Under the pieces are notes generated by a model. The model saw only the letters and a program-made list of their open reading frames with translations, searched no databases and was not told the DNA's origin. 64,000 bases of DNA from Emydura subglobosa (Eukaryota; Chordata; Testudines; Chelidae): assembly GCA_007922225.1 (NCBI GenBank), contig ML679989.1, positions 18,931,570-18,995,569 of the forward strand, given 5' to 3'. The position numbers and the translations under genes are program-made. Positions 1-42,400 of the stretch are shown in pieces; the stretch's first letter is position 1; each line of letters opens with the position of its first letter.

Positions 1-2777
1 GGCGTGCAGCTTGGGGGTGGCGGTGGGGAAGTTCTGGGCTGTTGAAACAGCCTCCAGCAACTTGGGGGGGGGGTCTTTAGTGAGCGGCGGAACAGGAGCC
101 GGGCCAGCGCCGCCCTACACGTGTGAGTCGGTTCAGCGGTGGCTGGGCGGGTGCCGGGCTGGATCCTGTTATAATGGCCAAAAAAATCTTCTGGTCAGTA
201 CAGCTGATTTCACTTGCCAAGGTATGCCGGCACTGGCGCCTTTTTTTGCCAGCATAAAACGCCTCGGCCCCAGGAGGGATTACCGCTATAGCTGCACTAG
301 TGTAGATGGCTCTCTGGCAAACGTTTGTGAGCCCTAGTGACCCCAGAAGACTCATTCACCTCACCAGCTCCACTGAAGTACCCAGTAATTACAAACAAAG
401 GCCCTGATCCTGCAAGTTCCGTGGCCAGGATGGTCCCTCGCACCCTGTAGTGTAACTAGCAGAGTCAGCCCCTGAAACCTGCCCTTTGCTTCATTCTGGC
501 TCTTTCTGCTGCTGAAAAATCTGCAAGATTCTGTACCTCCTGGTCTGGCCCCACCTGCTTTCATTAGGGGTTAAAAGGGAGCCACCTTGGCTGGTAAAGT
601 CTATCATTTGAGGACGCATTTCACTGGTCTAAAAGAGGAGAAGAGCCCATGGGCAATAAGTATGCAAAATGCTGCAGGGGGAAATAAAGTAACGGCTCCA
701 TCCAACTACCATTTAGAAAAATATTAAAGCCAACATTTTCCACCATAAGTGCCTAGGGTTAGGGATAGGATCTAGGATAGGGTTTCCAAAAGCACCCAAC
801 GGTGCTTGGAGCACATATCCCATTAGAAGTCAATGGGGCTTGTGCGCCAAACTCCCTTAAATGATCCTAGAAATCCCTGCCGCTCCAACAAAAAAACCTT
901 CAGGGATCTAAATAATTGGCCTGACTTGAAAGGTCCTGAGTCCAACTTTCCCCTCAATGGAAGGTATCATTGCCATGAATGGGAGCTGAGGACTGGTTGA
1001 TAAGCACTTCCAAGTACCATCCTGTTCATGTAGGTACCTGCCTGGGACATCCCAATGGGAAAATGTTGGCCTCTGTTCGTTTTTTCTAAGGTTTAAACAC
1101 AGAACAGGCAAGTAAGAAATTAGCTCTCTAGGATCAACACTTCCTCAGCTTTTCCCATGCAAACTGTACTGTACAACAAGCTTAAAATCCCAACCCCCTT
1201 CTGTTCAAAAGAAGGTGGAGGAAAACAAGTTCTCAGACACCTTCTCTCTTGGGTCTCTGATTGTCCAGGTTGGTGAGGAACAGGCTGCCCCAACACGTGT
1301 CCACTCTGTCAAAAAGTGGGGGAAAGAAAATCAGGCTCTAAGACCCTCCCTCCTCAGCTTCCTGTCTGTACAGGTGCATGTGAACAGGCCATTAGAGGCC
1401 CCCTTCCTATCTCACTCCAAAGCAGGCCAGATCTCCCTGGTGTGTCTCCTAGAGCCAAGCCTGTGGTTGCGCATGCATGTCTGCAGTGATGGACACTGCT
1501 TACCATGATGGCAGAGAGGGGCATCCAGTGGGAGGTGGACAGCAGTGGTGTGAATGAAGGCGAAGTTTGACTGTGCCCTGCGTCAGCAAAATGCTGCTGG
1601 AAATCGACGCAACACAAATAGGAAAAAAACATTTGCCTATGATCTCTGTGATTCTTTGCCTGGGAACCTGTTATTCATGCAGCAGAAGAACATACAGCAC
1701 CAGCATTTGCTGTTCCAGTGGTAGTAAATGCCTTATTATCCTTGACACCAAATTTCTTTGGATAATCAGGAGTTCATGTAATCATTTGGCCATGCATCAA
1801 ATCAGAGGGCTCAGATCACTGGAGTTATACTCATGTACAATCCATTCTGAAACCCTACCAATGCATGACAGAGTGCAGGGGGAGCTGATAGCACCCATCC
1901 GCATTAAGTTACATAAGTGATCTTTGCGCTGGTACCTGCCTTGACTTCAGCACCTGCAGTCCTTAGTGAGCCACTCCCAGGTGCAGCTTGCTGCTTAAAC
2001 AAGAGCAGTTTCACTTCCTCATGCAGGCAGGGTGGAAAAACAACCCTTTGTTCACTGCAGGTGGTACTTGATCCTGCTAGCGAGTCTTCAGCACAGTGAC
2101 CTTTGCACACCTGGCATGGACCAACTATGCTCTGCTGCATGGAAATGTCTGCAAGGCAGGAGGATTTATTGTTGGACTTGGATAACACCACAGTGTGCTG
2201 CTGTACAAATGCACAAGACCTGCCTCTGCCCCAAAGAGCTTACACTCTGCAGGAGACAAAAAGAGAGCGGGTGTGGAGGCAGCTGCGTGGATGGGGAAAA
2301 GGGCTATAATGATTTGCCACCTCCTGACATTACAAAGTTCAAATGACAGGGAGTGGATTTGGGGTTTGACTTATCTACAGATATTTTCACTTTCCCAAGT
2401 TAACCTGCTGCCTGGCTTTTAGTAGCTGGCTAGGTCCTTGTACGCATCATTGAAGTGGGGGCTAACAACAGTCTGGGGGGAAATACAGGCATTTTCAACT
2501 GTGTTTGCAGAATGAAAAGTTACTGTGACCACTGTGCAGACTCACGCTCTCATGAGGTCATGTTCAGAATGGGTTGTTTAGTATTGGTAACAATCCATGG
2601 AACCCCTTAGGACACACTGGGCTTCTGCTTTATAAAGATCACCCAGCCATCAAGGTGTTAATCCTGTGCACATCCCATGGTATGGAAACCAGAGCACTAC
2701 CACCAAGGGATCCCTCTGAATTCCAGCCAGCCAGGATCTATTAGCAAAGACTCCATGGCACCGCTGGGCTGAGGACT
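1..2777. other. intergenic, no gene recognised
   Basis: No coding exon is recognised here. Short open frames have no protein-like pattern and no flanking splice signals. The stretch around 780-880 (containing the words AAAAGCACC and AGTCAATGGGGCTTG) and that around 2210-2260 (CCCCAAAGAGCTTACACTCT) look like old interspersed repeats common in amniotes, but I cannot classify them. By human gene order TPRN would be expected to the left of TMEM203; no TPRN exon is visible. Confidence 0.4.
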
Positions 2778-3275
2778 CATAGAATCATAGAGTTGGAAGG
2801 GACCTCAGGAGGTATCTAGTCCAACCCCCTGCTCAGAGCAGGACTAACCTCAGCTAAATAATCCCAGCCAGGGTTTTCTCAAGCCGCATCTTAAAAACCT
2901 GTAAAGATGGAGATTCCACCACCTCTCTAGGTAACCCATTCCAGTGCTTCACCACCCTCCTAGTGAAAAACTTTTTCCTAATGTCCAACCTAGATCTCCC
3001 CCACTGCAATTTGAGACCGTTGCTTAGTGTCATCTGCAAACGTACTGAGGGTGCAATCTACCCCATCCTCCAGATCATTAATGAAGATGTTGAACAAAAC
3101 CGGCCCCAGTTCCGAACCCTGGGGCACTCCGCTTGTGATCGGCTGCCAGCTAGACATGGAGCCATTGATCACTACTCGTTGAGCCCTATGCTCTAGCCAG
3201 TTCTCTATCCATTTTATAGTCCATTCATCGAACCCATACTTCTTTAACTTGCTGATAAGAATACTATTCTGTGTT
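2778..3275 (-). mobile_element. CR1 LINE 3' fragment with internal deletion
   Basis: On the minus strand the translation reads reverse-transcriptase sequence ([20 protein letters not shown], then FADDTK) at about 2990-3172. A separate frame at 2854-3039 continues with the CR1 C-terminal block ([16 protein letters not shown]). The catalytic region is joined almost directly to the C-terminus, so most of the sequence between is missing. The element ends at about 2778-2795 in the short ATAGAATCATAGA tail typical of CR1 3' ends. It is a dead, 5'-truncated and internally deleted copy. Confidence 0.88.
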
Positions 3276-4500
3276 CTTAATTTTTATACAATACACAGTT
3301 CTTCACACACTCCTCGGCAGAGCAGCAGAAACAGCATTAGTGTCCCTTTTAGAGTTACTTGTTACTTCCTTAGCATAGTAGTTACGGTTTAGTTATTGTA
3401 CCTCTAGTGGTTAGTAGCGTTACTATTATCTCTAGTTTAGAGGGAGGAAAAAGAAGAGTTAAATTTCAATTTTGTTTTTCCATAGATTTACATGGTCCAA
3501 TGGAGGGCTTTCCCTTTAGTTCAGGCCCATGAAACTTTCTCTCCCTGTCTAGTGGGAAAATCTCAGCTTGTTTTCCTTGGAGACTAAGGCAATATTCTAG
3601 TATGGTAGCACTCCTCCATGGCAGTTCACAGGCATGAAACAAAGATCATGAGATGTTGATGACCTGCATGTTACTGCCTTGGAAAGCACTACAGAAATAT
3701 GCACAGCTGCAAAGTCTCCGGTATTAGAAGCACCTAGAACCATTAAAAAAAGCTGGAAGGGGAGGAACAGAAGAAATACTTAACCCTGTATCCTTCACTC
3801 ACACCCTTTGAAAGAGCACAGTGGGGAAGTGGGGGGGGGGGGGGAGGAGGAGAAAGCAGGATCTTACGTTATTTGAAAGGCACCGCAACAGCTGAGCAGA
3901 ATATGACCCACCCTCCAAACAGAAATGGAGTGCACAAAACGAGTGACACTAAAAATAATGGTAAAGGGCTATTTCAAATTCACAGCAAAGAGGAAAAAAC
4001 AGCATTACTTTACAGCCCACTACCCTAAGGCCTCGGCACTGCAGTAGCTATGAAATGGGGGAAATATTGTCATTGATGGCAATCATGAAACTCTCAAAGC
4101 ACAGTAAGGGATGAACCCATACTTCCAAGCATCAGATTATTTGGCAATTCATGTCACATAAGTCACGTTTTAAGAGCCTCTTCTGTACTGGGATTTTCTT
4201 GTGGTACCCACATTCAACACACCGATCTACACAGAAAACACCCCATCAAACTGCCTTCATACTTGTCTGTAAGGGGTTTTTCCCATTGGAGGTTATGAAT
4301 CTTGTGTACATGTTGGAACACCGTTTTTCACAATCTGATTGCATGGGACTGGTACACCAATAGCTTTTGGCTACATCATTTTGACATTTGCAAAGAAGTC
4401 TGCAGCAGATTTAACTAACCGTAGAGTTACCCACATTCCCCAGGGAACGGTTACAAGAACTGGCTTGCTAAAGAAGAGAGCTTATAAATGAGACTACTAA
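3276..4500. other. intergenic, AT-rich
   Basis: Nothing coding is seen. A G homopolymer run lies at about 3831-3845. The stretch up to 4500 lies just beyond the predicted end of the minus-strand TMEM203 transcript. Confidence 0.4.
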
Positions 4501-4516
4501 ATATTGTCTGTACATT

Positions 4517-4522
4517 TTTATT
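4517..4522 (-). terminator. TMEM203: poly(A) signal of TMEM203
   Basis: The plus strand reads TTTATT, which is AATAAA on the minus strand. It lies about 310 bases after the TMEM203 stop codon and gives a short 3' UTR of roughly 4500-4830. It is the canonical hexamer in the expected place; use of the site is inferred. Confidence 0.65.
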
Positions 4523-4830
4523 ACAAAACAACTGACATGAGCAGGTGACGTTAGCAATTCACGACATTTGAACATTAACACCAAGGTGTGAAATGCACCT
4601 TAGATGAATGACACAACATAAATATATCTTTTGGAAAAACACAGGGCCAAGATTATGCAGTGATGTAGTGAAGTACAAGAGCTTTTTTCTCACACCTCAG
4701 ACGTGCCTGGCCAAAGGGATGTTGCCAAACACTCAGAAGCAGCGCTCGACTAACTCTTTGGTCAGGGGGTAGTAGTTCAGTGCCGGCTGGCCCGCCCCTA
4801 ATGCAGTAGTAGGTACACATCCCTAGTGCT

Positions 4831-5241
4831 TCAGTTTACTCTGCAGGCTCGGATCATGAGGAGCTGGAGCAGGATGAAGATGGGGGACATGATGAGCCCA
4901 TACCAGAGCTCCCTGGTTTGCTCGACTAGCTTCTGACACAAAAGCATTTCGAAGACAAACTTCAGGCTCAGGATGGTGAGGATCCAGAAGAGGCGAAGCA
5001 CAGCCAGGCGCTTCTCTCCGTCCTGGAAGAGCCGCACGGAGACGATGGTGGTGAAGTACGTGCTGAGGCCATCGGCCGCGAAGAAGGGGATGAAAACCTT
5101 CCACCAGGTCAGGTCCGCGCCGCTGTCGTCCACCTTCAGCACGAGGAGGACGGAGAAGACCAGCAGGGCCAGGACGTGCAGGAAGATTTCGAAGGTGGCG
5201 AAGCCCAGCCACTGGACCAGCTCCCGCAGCGAGAACAGCAT
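4831..5241 (-). CDS. TMEM203: transmembrane protein 203
   Basis: Single-exon gene for a 136-residue protein, the same length as mammalian TMEM203, starting MLFSLRELVQWLGF and ending MIRACRVN. Four hydrophobic segments are visible at about residues 14-35, 46-68, 80-101 and 112-130, with a charged loop (DGEKR) at 74-78. The family protein is known as an ER multi-pass membrane protein that affects ER calcium stores and has been linked to STING signalling and sperm formation; those roles come from the family, not from this sequence. The start is the first ATG, inside a CpG island, with no in-frame extension. The gene is head to head with NDOR1, as in mammals. The frame is intact. A 129-residue frame on the same strand is a shadow. 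Confidence 0.96.
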   Translation of the reverse strand: MLFSLRELVQWLGFATFEIFLHVLALLVFSVLLVLKVDDSGADLTWWKVFIPFFAADGLSTYFTTIVSVRLFQDGEKRLAVLRLFWILTILSLKFVFEMLLCQKLVEQTRELWYGLIMSPIFILLQLLMIRACRVN

Positions 5242-5460
5242 CGCGCCGGGCCGGCCGCAGCCTGCAACGGCAACCGCGGCGAGCGCTCGGCTAGGCCCGG
5301 GTCATGCCGGCCCGCCCGGCGCAGGACAGGCCGGGGACCAGCCGCAGCCCCACGGCTCCCTGCCGACGGCCGTACACACCGGCGCCCGGCGCACGCTGAT
5401 GGCGTCACCGGAAGCGGAAGGAACGTGGTCCCGGAAGGAGCCGGCTGCACAGGTGGGTCC
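5242..5460. promoter_or_regulatory. candidate bidirectional promoter core with ETS-type motifs
   Basis: Between the TMEM203 start codon and position 5460 there are three GGAA cores in ETS/GABPA-like context: ACCGGAAG (5407-5414), GCGGAAGG (about 5414-5421) and CCGGAAGG (5431-5438). A GATGGCG word just before them (around 5399-5404) resembles a YY1 site. No TATA box is seen. Candidate splice donors for a noncoding first NDOR1 exon are CAG/GTGGGT at 5452/5453 and GAG/GTGGGT at 5631/5632. The motifs are read directly; their function is inferred. Confidence 0.55.
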
Positions 5461-5644
5461 GGAGCCCCGCGGACCGACGTGCCGAGCGTTCCGGACTCTG
5501 CGCGGGCAGCGCCGGGCGTCTCTGCGTCCCCCGCCGCGGGGGGCTGGTCTCGGGGGTAGCCCCGGACCCCGGGCGCGGCGCGGACCCGGCACAGAACCCG
5601 GGGCTCCAGGGCGGCCTCCAGCAGCGCCGAGGTGGGTCAGGGAG

Positions 5645-5671
5645 CGGCACGGCACGGCACGGCACGGCACG
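5645..5671. repeat. GGCAC pentanucleotide microsatellite
   Basis: About five tandem copies of GGCAC within the CpG island. Confidence 0.9.
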
Positions 5672-6000
5672 TCGCGGCAGCCGAGCCTCGCGGCGGGGGG
5701 ACCCGGGACCCAGGACAGAGCCCGCCGGGTGGGAGCCCTGCGGGGGCGGGGGGTGGATGGCGAGGATCCGATGCCCTGGCCGTGCGTGGGGACCTGCCCC
5801 ATTCCCGGCCCCTGCGGTCAGTCCCGGCCCGGGCTGTGCGGGCTGGTCACGTCCCGGGCTCCGATGGTGTCTGACGTTCCAGGCGTTGTAACCCGGGCCC
5901 GGCCCGGGCGGGGGGTCGCGGACCTGTTGTGGGGGTGCGGGGTCGACACCGTCACTGCCGTGCTGCCTTCGGAGCCCAGCGCTGGGAGCAGGGAGCTGGG

Positions 6001-6026
6001 TCTGGTCTGGTCTGGTCTGGTCTGGT
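6001..6026. repeat. TCTGG pentanucleotide microsatellite
   Basis: Five tandem copies of TCTGG at the right edge of the CpG island. Confidence 0.9.
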
Positions 6027-6164
6027 CGGGTCTGCCCCGCCCGGCCGGGCCCAGCAGCACGGGAGGGATCCGATCTCACGGGGAAGGATTTATTTCGTGG
6101 CCATGAGACTGGCCGGGCGCTGGGCTGGCTGAAGGACCGGCTGGCGAGGCAGGAGGAGAACCAG

Positions 6165-6335
6165 GGATGACAGTCACAGAACAGCCAGGCTGGGTCAGAC
6201 CAATGGTCCGTCTAGCCCAGGATCCTGTCTGCCCACCCTGGCCAGTGCCGGGTGCTTCAGAGGCAATGAACAGAACCGGTGATCATCCCGTGATCCGTCC
6301 CATCGCCCATTCCCAGCTTCCGGCAAACCCGTCTG
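6165..6335 (-). mobile_element. 3' end fragment of a CR1-like LINE
   Basis: The plus strand matches the reverse complement of the 3' untranslated end of the long LINE at 58440-58630. Shared words include CTGGGTCAGACCAATGGTC, GTGCTTCAGAGG, AATGAACAGAAC and CCCATTCCCAGCTTC. It is a 5'-truncated copy of that family lying just past the shared CpG island. Confidence 0.85.
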
Positions 6336-36014
<29,679 letters not shown>

Positions 36015-36111
36015 GCCTGGAGCCGAGCCTGGGACAACCTGCTCCTGGCCATTCCCCTGCGCAGCTGAATGTTTGTATCAACGTGGGAGGGCCCGGGCAC
36101 AAACAGTGTCC

Positions 36112-36117
36112 AATAAA
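36112..36117 (+). terminator. NDOR1: poly(A) signal of NDOR1
   Basis: AATAAA lies 98 bases after the NDOR1 stop codon, followed by a GT-rich stretch (CACCTTGTGTCAG). This predicts a very short 3' UTR ending near 36135. Confidence 0.88.
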
Positions 36118-36135
36118 CTGTCAACACCTTGTGTC

Positions 36136-37999
36136 AGCCTCATGCTTCAGTCCGACAGCGCCTCAGCCGGCACAGGCGCCCTGCCCGTGACAGGGTGTCA
36201 GTCCCAGAGGTGGCTGGGTTTGTCCCCACACCAGCCCCTGCACTAGTAGCAGCAGTGTCAGGCTCCCCCACGCTGCCTGTCACCCCGGCCCAGAGAGGAA
36301 GGGGCACGCCGTATCCTGGCCAAGCGGGGCTGGTGCTTTGTCTAGAGGCAGGCAGGCCACAGAACAGCTGTTTGACGACACAGCTGCTATCTGTGGAGCA
36401 GGAGGCCAAGGGGTGTTATCCAAGGGCTGTATTCAAGTGCTCGCTTTGAGAACAAGAGTTTTCCATTTGGCAGGAAATTTCTCTTTTCCTGTCATCTTTC
36501 CTAGGAGGAGTCCAAAACGGCGAGTCCCGTTACCCTCATTCTCTAGAGGGGAACCAGAGGCACAGAGCGGGGAAGAGGGTTGCTCAAGGCCAAGTGAGTG
36601 CCTGGCAGAATCACGAATAGACGCAGTCACCTGCCCATATAACCAAGGCCCATTGGTCCTGTATTTCCTCTCATAGAGTCTGCCTCCTGCTGCACAATTG
36701 TGTTGTCCTGGAGGGAAGCTAATGCATCCCTAAATACTTCAACCAGGTGTCACTGATGCCAGCTCAGCTTCCTGAGCCTTCCACTAGCCTAACACATGAC
36801 TCAGAGAACCATGAGCTTCCCCGTTCCTCCAGGCCTGAGCTGACACCTATTAAGGACCATTTAAATGTGACATTATCAACTGCTTCCCTGCCCAGCCCCC
36901 CACGGCCTCCTGGATCTCCTCAGGGCCAGGAGCCCAAGCAGCCAAAGCCTCTCCCCTGTTTGCGCCTGCCATGCAGTTCTGTGCCAGGCAGGCAGCTGCT
37001 GTCCCGCTGAGCCACAGACCCAGTGAATTCCTGCAGACCCTGCATTTGAAAGCTGGGGATGGGAGGGGGCCAAAGCCCCAGGCAAATTGAAATGCAGCTT
37101 CCCCGGAATGGAGGGCTTCTCCAGGACACACCTCAGCAACAGCTGTCAGCAGGGCTCTGGGTGAAGGTAGCCAGTGCTTTCACTGGAGGCTAATGCCCAA
37201 TTCCTTCCAGTGCGGGGGGGGGTGTCTCTTTCCTGGGCTCCAGGGGTGCTGACACATGGGTCCCTGCAGGCAGAAAGCTCTGAAAAGCAGAAGCGGGGCC
37301 GGAAGGTGCTCTTTATTGGATGGTTTGTCAGCAGCGTCTGCGCATCCATGCCTGTACCCCACACATCTTTGTGCTCCAGTATGAAGGGCGGGAGGGAGAG
37401 GGGCACCCACCGCCAACTTTCCAGTTCCTTCTCAGCTGCCTGCGGTTCGAGATGGAGCATTTATGGCGTCTGCTAGTTAGCTGTGCAGCTTCCTTTTATT
37501 CTTTGATTTCTTATTGGATTCCTTCCTGTTTCATTTTATCGTGCATTTGGGGGTCCCCTCGCCTTTCTTTGTAGTCAGGGCCTCCTCTGCCTTCGGCCCC
37601 TATTTGTTTGTGGTCTTTCCCATGTAGGTTAGGCCAAAATCCCTGAGTTTAAGCCCTGCCCGACCTGCCGCAGACCTTTCCCCATTCCAGCTGCCTCCAC
37701 TACCTCGGAGAGTCCCACGGCCCCTCTGAGGCCAGTCTGCTCCAGCTTCGAGAACAGATCCAGGGAGCTGAGGAAAAGACTGATTGAAACTGCTCCTTAT
37801 GGAGCATTCCCTGAGACCTGCGGTGTCTGATTTCCTCCCCTCGCCCCTGTACAGAGGTTTAGCTGCTCAGAGAGAACTCCGATGACTGCTTCAGCAGTCC
37901 TGTACGTAGAGACCACAATGCAGCTTAGGGCACTTTGAAGCTTTGGAAGAGGAAAAGACCCCATTCACCAGAAAGACAGACTCCAAAGAAGGGGAAAGT
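36136..37999. other. intergenic between NDOR1 and the DIRS element
   Basis: No gene recognised. Contains one MIR fragment (see 36530) and a plus-strand GGGGGGGG run near 37214. Confidence 0.45.
36530..36640 (-). mobile_element. MIR fragment
   Basis: The plus strand reads CCAGAGGCACAGAGCGGGGA, then TTGCTCAAGGCCAAGTGAG and CCTGGCAGAATCACGAATAG, the complement order of the MIR centre and right half. Confidence 0.75.
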
Positions 38000-39439
38000 C
38001 ACCGCTATGGCCAGGAAGCAAGAAGCCCTCATGTCCTGGTGTGGGCACTGCTGAGGCTTCTACATGTCATTGTACCAAGATGCTGGTATCTGCCAAAAAA
38101 GACTCCCAACACATCCCGCACTGAGTCGTCCTCTGGCAAGCAGCCCTGGGATCAGAGCCATGGAAGAACCCAAATCCCCTCTGTTGAGGGGTATCAACAG
38201 GGATTGCTTGCTTGTACCAACACATCCTCTCAAACCAGAGTACCTGGTGATGCTACAAAGACTCACCCACCAATACCAACACAGCCCCCAGTACCAACAG
38301 TAACCAACCAGTAACTCCCCTCCTGGATACAGGAGACGACACCTCTTGGACTTGGACATTTCTGTCCAGGACTCCACCACTTTCCCATTCCAACCTCCCT
38401 CCCTAGAGGTATAATCCTAGGAGAAGACCCCAGGAACCAGCCAATGTCTTACCCATCAAACTTTGTCGGAACATCCTTGAGTACCGCTCCTTTTCCCCTG
38501 TGCTCCGCTACAGTGGGCTTTCTGGAACCCTTGGGCCCCTTCTGATGACCAGTGTTATAGGTGCCCTCCCATAAGGACCCACCAAAATCAGCACTTACTG
38601 GTGCCTCTGGACCCTCCTCTCCAGAAGGACACTCCCAACAGGAGCAGGAGGTAAACGATGAGGAAACACCACTATCTAACAAATGCCCTTCCTCACCCAA
38701 TGAGACAATTATGTTTCCCCATCAACCTATGCGGAAGATTTCAAGGCCTTTCAAGACCCTCAAAGCCCTTTGGGGGAAATACAAGAAACACAACGCTCCC
38801 TGGTTGGGTATTTTACATACTTCTTCCCAAGGCAAGACTGCCTTGCTCATTAATGATGCGTTACTCTCAGCAGCCCATATGGTACAGCACACACCAGCTA
38901 CCATAAAGGGCAGACAAAAAGGAATATGTACCGGCCAAGGAGTGGAGTAGCTTGTCTCCCATCCCACCCCTAACTCCTTGGTAATCAATGCTGTTAAGGA
39001 AACAAAGGGACAGTATCAATCCAGGGCAACTCCTTCCACTAGAGAACTCAAGCATCTGGTCCTTCTTGGCCATAGAGCTCTTCCTCAGCTGCCCTGCAGT
39101 TCAGAGCTGCTAACGACCCTGCCAGGATGGGAAAATATGACTTTGGATTGACCATTTGCCTCAGGCCCACAAGGATCTGTTTCAGGCTTTCATCACAGAA
39201 GGCTAGATGATCAACAAAGCTTCTGTACAGACTTCTCTCGATGTGGCAGGCACAGCCTCACACCTTAGCCACGCCTCAAGCCTACTGGCTGAAAGCTTCC
39301 GGCCTTCTCAGGGAGATACAAAATACCATGGAGGACCTTCCTTTCTAAGGACCTAAGCTCTTCAGTGATGACCTTCATGGATCCTGCCACTCACTTCGGG
39401 ACTCTAGAGTGACTCTGTGAGCCCTCGGTAAATACACCC

Positions 39440-39487
39440 CTACAAAAAAAAAAGAAAAGAAAGGAAGAAAAAGAAAAGAAAGAAAAC
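39440..39487. repeat. A-rich purine tract
   Basis: Nearly uninterrupted A with scattered G on the plus strand, inside the DIRS element. Confidence 0.85.
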
Positions 39488-39879
39488 ACAGCAAGTCACA
39501 GATGGCACAGCGATCTCACTCAAATCAATACCAAGCCTCCCTGAGTGCGGCAGAACCACCTAGAAAGAGGTCCACATTTCACAAAAATGGACCATCATCT
39601 ACACTGTCCTCTCTGTCAGCGACCTCCTCCAAGCAACCATTTTGACCCGCTGGTAGGGGGTCACAAATCACTCCCTACTCTGGATCTTCTGCTGCACCAA
39701 GCCTCCTCCAATCCACCCTATGGAAATCATCTCTCACATTTCCTACCTTTTTGGGATCTCATCATTTCAGACAGATGGAGCCAAGGAGCGGTTTCAACAG
39801 GATAGTTCATCCAATTCAGCTCCATCCACCCTTCCACTCCTCATCCCTGTTCCTCTTCAGGGACCCTTTGCAACATGCT

Positions 39880-40475
39880 GGGAATTTCTGTAATGATTTT
39901 ATGACGTCCATACATGCCTCAGTTTCCCCTTATGCTGCATTGTTACCCAGTGGGTGGAAATGGACTGTTAGCTCCCAGGGCAAGATAAGAGACATGGGTA
40001 TGAATGGCGCCTGGCTGTCTGAGCCATTGGAAAGGACTACCTGAGATCAGCTCCCTATCAGTGCAGAATCTGCAAAGACAAAGGCAAACACGGTCATCAG
40101 GACATTGACACCTAGCAACAAGTGCTCCAGAGGGAGATGGGCTTCCCCACTTCTCAGCAGAGAAGCTGAGCACAGTTGCCCAGCTCGAGAACAAAGGACT
40201 GGAAGGTGTGAGGGTGGGGATGAGAGTTGGCAGCTGGAAGGAGTTGGGGCTGTCACCTGGGAACTGACAAAGGAGGTCAGACGGAGACAGAACTTGAACA
40301 ACAAGGTTCGCTCCAGCTTGGCTGGGCTCTTTGCTAAGCAGAATGGCGTATGCTTTAATCTTCAGTTCTCTGTGCTAACCTCAGGACTTCCTATGCCGTC
40401 TTTCAGGTGACTAATAAACCCAGCTATTTTGACAGCGCTGTTTGGGTGTCGCTGCAAATCCTTGGTAGATGCATT
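39880..40475 (+). mobile_element. LTR-like insertion within the DIRS element
   Basis: DIRS-like sequence breaks off here. The insert has the word CCTCAGTTTCCCCTTATGC near its left end and CTAATAAACCCAGC (AATAAA at 40413-40418) about 60 bases from its right end, the R-U5 style of retroviral LTRs. No TATA box is certain. Precise ends and target duplication were not resolved. No internal genes are present, so it would be a solo LTR. Confidence 0.55.
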
Positions 40476-42024
40476 AGTCCCTGAAGGAGGTACAAGTCTC
40501 TACCAGGAGTCTGTCTCAGTTGGACTCGCTGAAGAAATCATGGTATGAAGCAGCAGTGCTGAAGGCCCTGAGGTCCCATCTAGGGAGGCGGTCAGGCCGT
40601 GTGCCTTATCCTGAAGGAAGACTGAGACCTCTGATACACTGAAGGCGTTCCTCCTAGAAACTGTTCCAAAGCTGAAGGCATAGCACTGATCCTGTAGATC
40701 TGCAACAACCCTTCCCACAGTGTTCTTCTAAGGCAGGAGTTTCAATCTCTCCTGCTTCTGCGGGCAATCAGAGCCATTCTCCCAAACTTATTTGGAAAAG
40801 GGTCCTACTCAAGGTACTTCCTGGTTCCCAAGGAAGGATGGAGATCGATCCTGGACTTCAGGACTCTGAACACCCTGATTCCTACACAGTGATTCAGGAT
40901 TAACCCTAACAGCAATAATTCCATTTGTAAAGCCCAGTGACTGGTTCATCACTCTTGACGTCTAGGATGCACACTTCCATATAGTTAGCACCTATCTCAC
41001 AGGCACTTCCTCTGGTCTGACATTGGCACAGATCATTACCAGCTCCGCATTCTTCCCTTTGGCTTTTCAATTGCCCCCAGAATCTTCCCAATGCACAGTC
41101 TTTCCCTTGGTCGTTGCAGTCCATCTTCGCCCGTTGGAAATAATTATCTTATCTTGCCCTACCTGGATGACTGGCTCCTCAAAGGTCATTCCTTTCCTGA
41201 GGCACAGTCAGCGACCAACAAGGTCTTGGTTCCCTTCCACTCTCTGGATCTTCAGCTCAATGAGGAAGAGTATACTTTAACACCTGTACAACACACATAC
41301 TTCATCGAAGCCACTCTAGACTCCTCCACCCTGGGAGCGTATCTGCCTGTCAACACATTCCCCATGGTGTCCAGTCTCATTTCCACACTATATCACAGCC
41401 CCAAGCCACAGCAAGGACTTGCCTTCAACTACTGGGCCACATGGCAGCCTGAACGTTCATAACACCCCAGTCCAGACTGCACTTTCAGTGCGTTCAGATC
41501 CGGTTCAGATCTGTTTACACTCCCAGCGAGCTCCAGACAGGTGGCTTTACTTCAGAGAGTTCTTGACTCGCTCAGCTGGAGAAGCACCCTCACAAGGTTT
41601 GTGTGGGAGTTCCATGCTCATAGCAATCCCCCACGAAGATCACCACCACGGATGCCTCCCTGCTAGGTTGAAGAGCCCATCTGCAGGACTTCACAGCCCA
41701 TGCGAATGGACACCCCAGGAATTGTCACTCCACATCAACATTCTCCAGCACAGGACAGTCCGCTACGCTTGTCATCTCTTCCTACCCAACATCAGGGGCC
41801 ATTCAGAGTAATTTTGGGTAACAGTTTCCATGTACCGTATACATTGCCAAGAAGGAGCAAGATTACAGTCCTATGCATAGTCAATACAAATGGATTTATC
41901 TCACCACACAGACATCTCAGCGTTATCTGTCGAGACTGCAAAACGCTATAGCAGGCTCCTTGAACAGGCTTTTCCATCAAGACCATGAGTGGGAGCTCAG
42001 TGATTCAGTTCCTCAGGAGATTTA

Positions 42025-42400
42025 TATGCAGTGTTGTTATAGCCATGTCTGTCCCACAATATTAGACAAGATGGGCGAGGTAATATCTTTTATTGGGACA
42101 ACTTCTGTTGGTGAGAGAAACAAGCTTTGGAGCTACACAGAGCTCTTCCTCAAGTCTGGGAAAGGTGCTCAGTGTCACAGCTAAACACAAGGTCAAGCAG
42201 ATAGTCTAGCATAAGTAGTTAGCACATATTCTAAGGGACCATTCAAGGTGAAGTGGCCTGTCAGGACAAAAAGGGGGGGTTAGAGGGCTACAGATGGTTG
42301 TAATAAGCCATAAATCCAGAGTCTTTGTTCAGTCCATGATTTTTAGTGTCAACAACACTTTCAAACGATGACCCTGGGTGTTTAAATTCATAATTTTGCT
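42025..42400 (+). repeat. interspersed repeat, nested in the DIRS element
   Basis: Contains GATGGGCGAGGTAATATCTT, TTATTGGGACAACTTCTGTT and ACAGAGCTCTTCCTCAAG. Part of it recurs at 50798-50885, so the two are copies of one family. The class is not known to me; I suspect a DNA transposon derivative. It separates the RNase H and recombinase regions of the DIRS element. Confidence 0.7.

Larger units (their letters stand above)
4960..6080. promoter_or_regulatory. CpG island shared by TMEM203 and NDOR1
   Basis: This stretch is strongly enriched in G+C and in CpG dinucleotides compared with the AT-rich sequence to its left. It covers the 5' half of TMEM203 and the intergenic side toward NDOR1. It contains two pentanucleotide runs, GGCAC at 5645-5671 and TCTGG at 6001-6026. 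Islands of this kind mark promoters of broadly expressed genes. Confidence 0.8.

Noticed and set aside
4973..6106. A 377-residue plus-strand frame across the TMEM203/NDOR1 promoter
   Set aside because: It is antisense to TMEM203 and then runs through CpG island and simple repeats; composition is low-complexity and no family matches.
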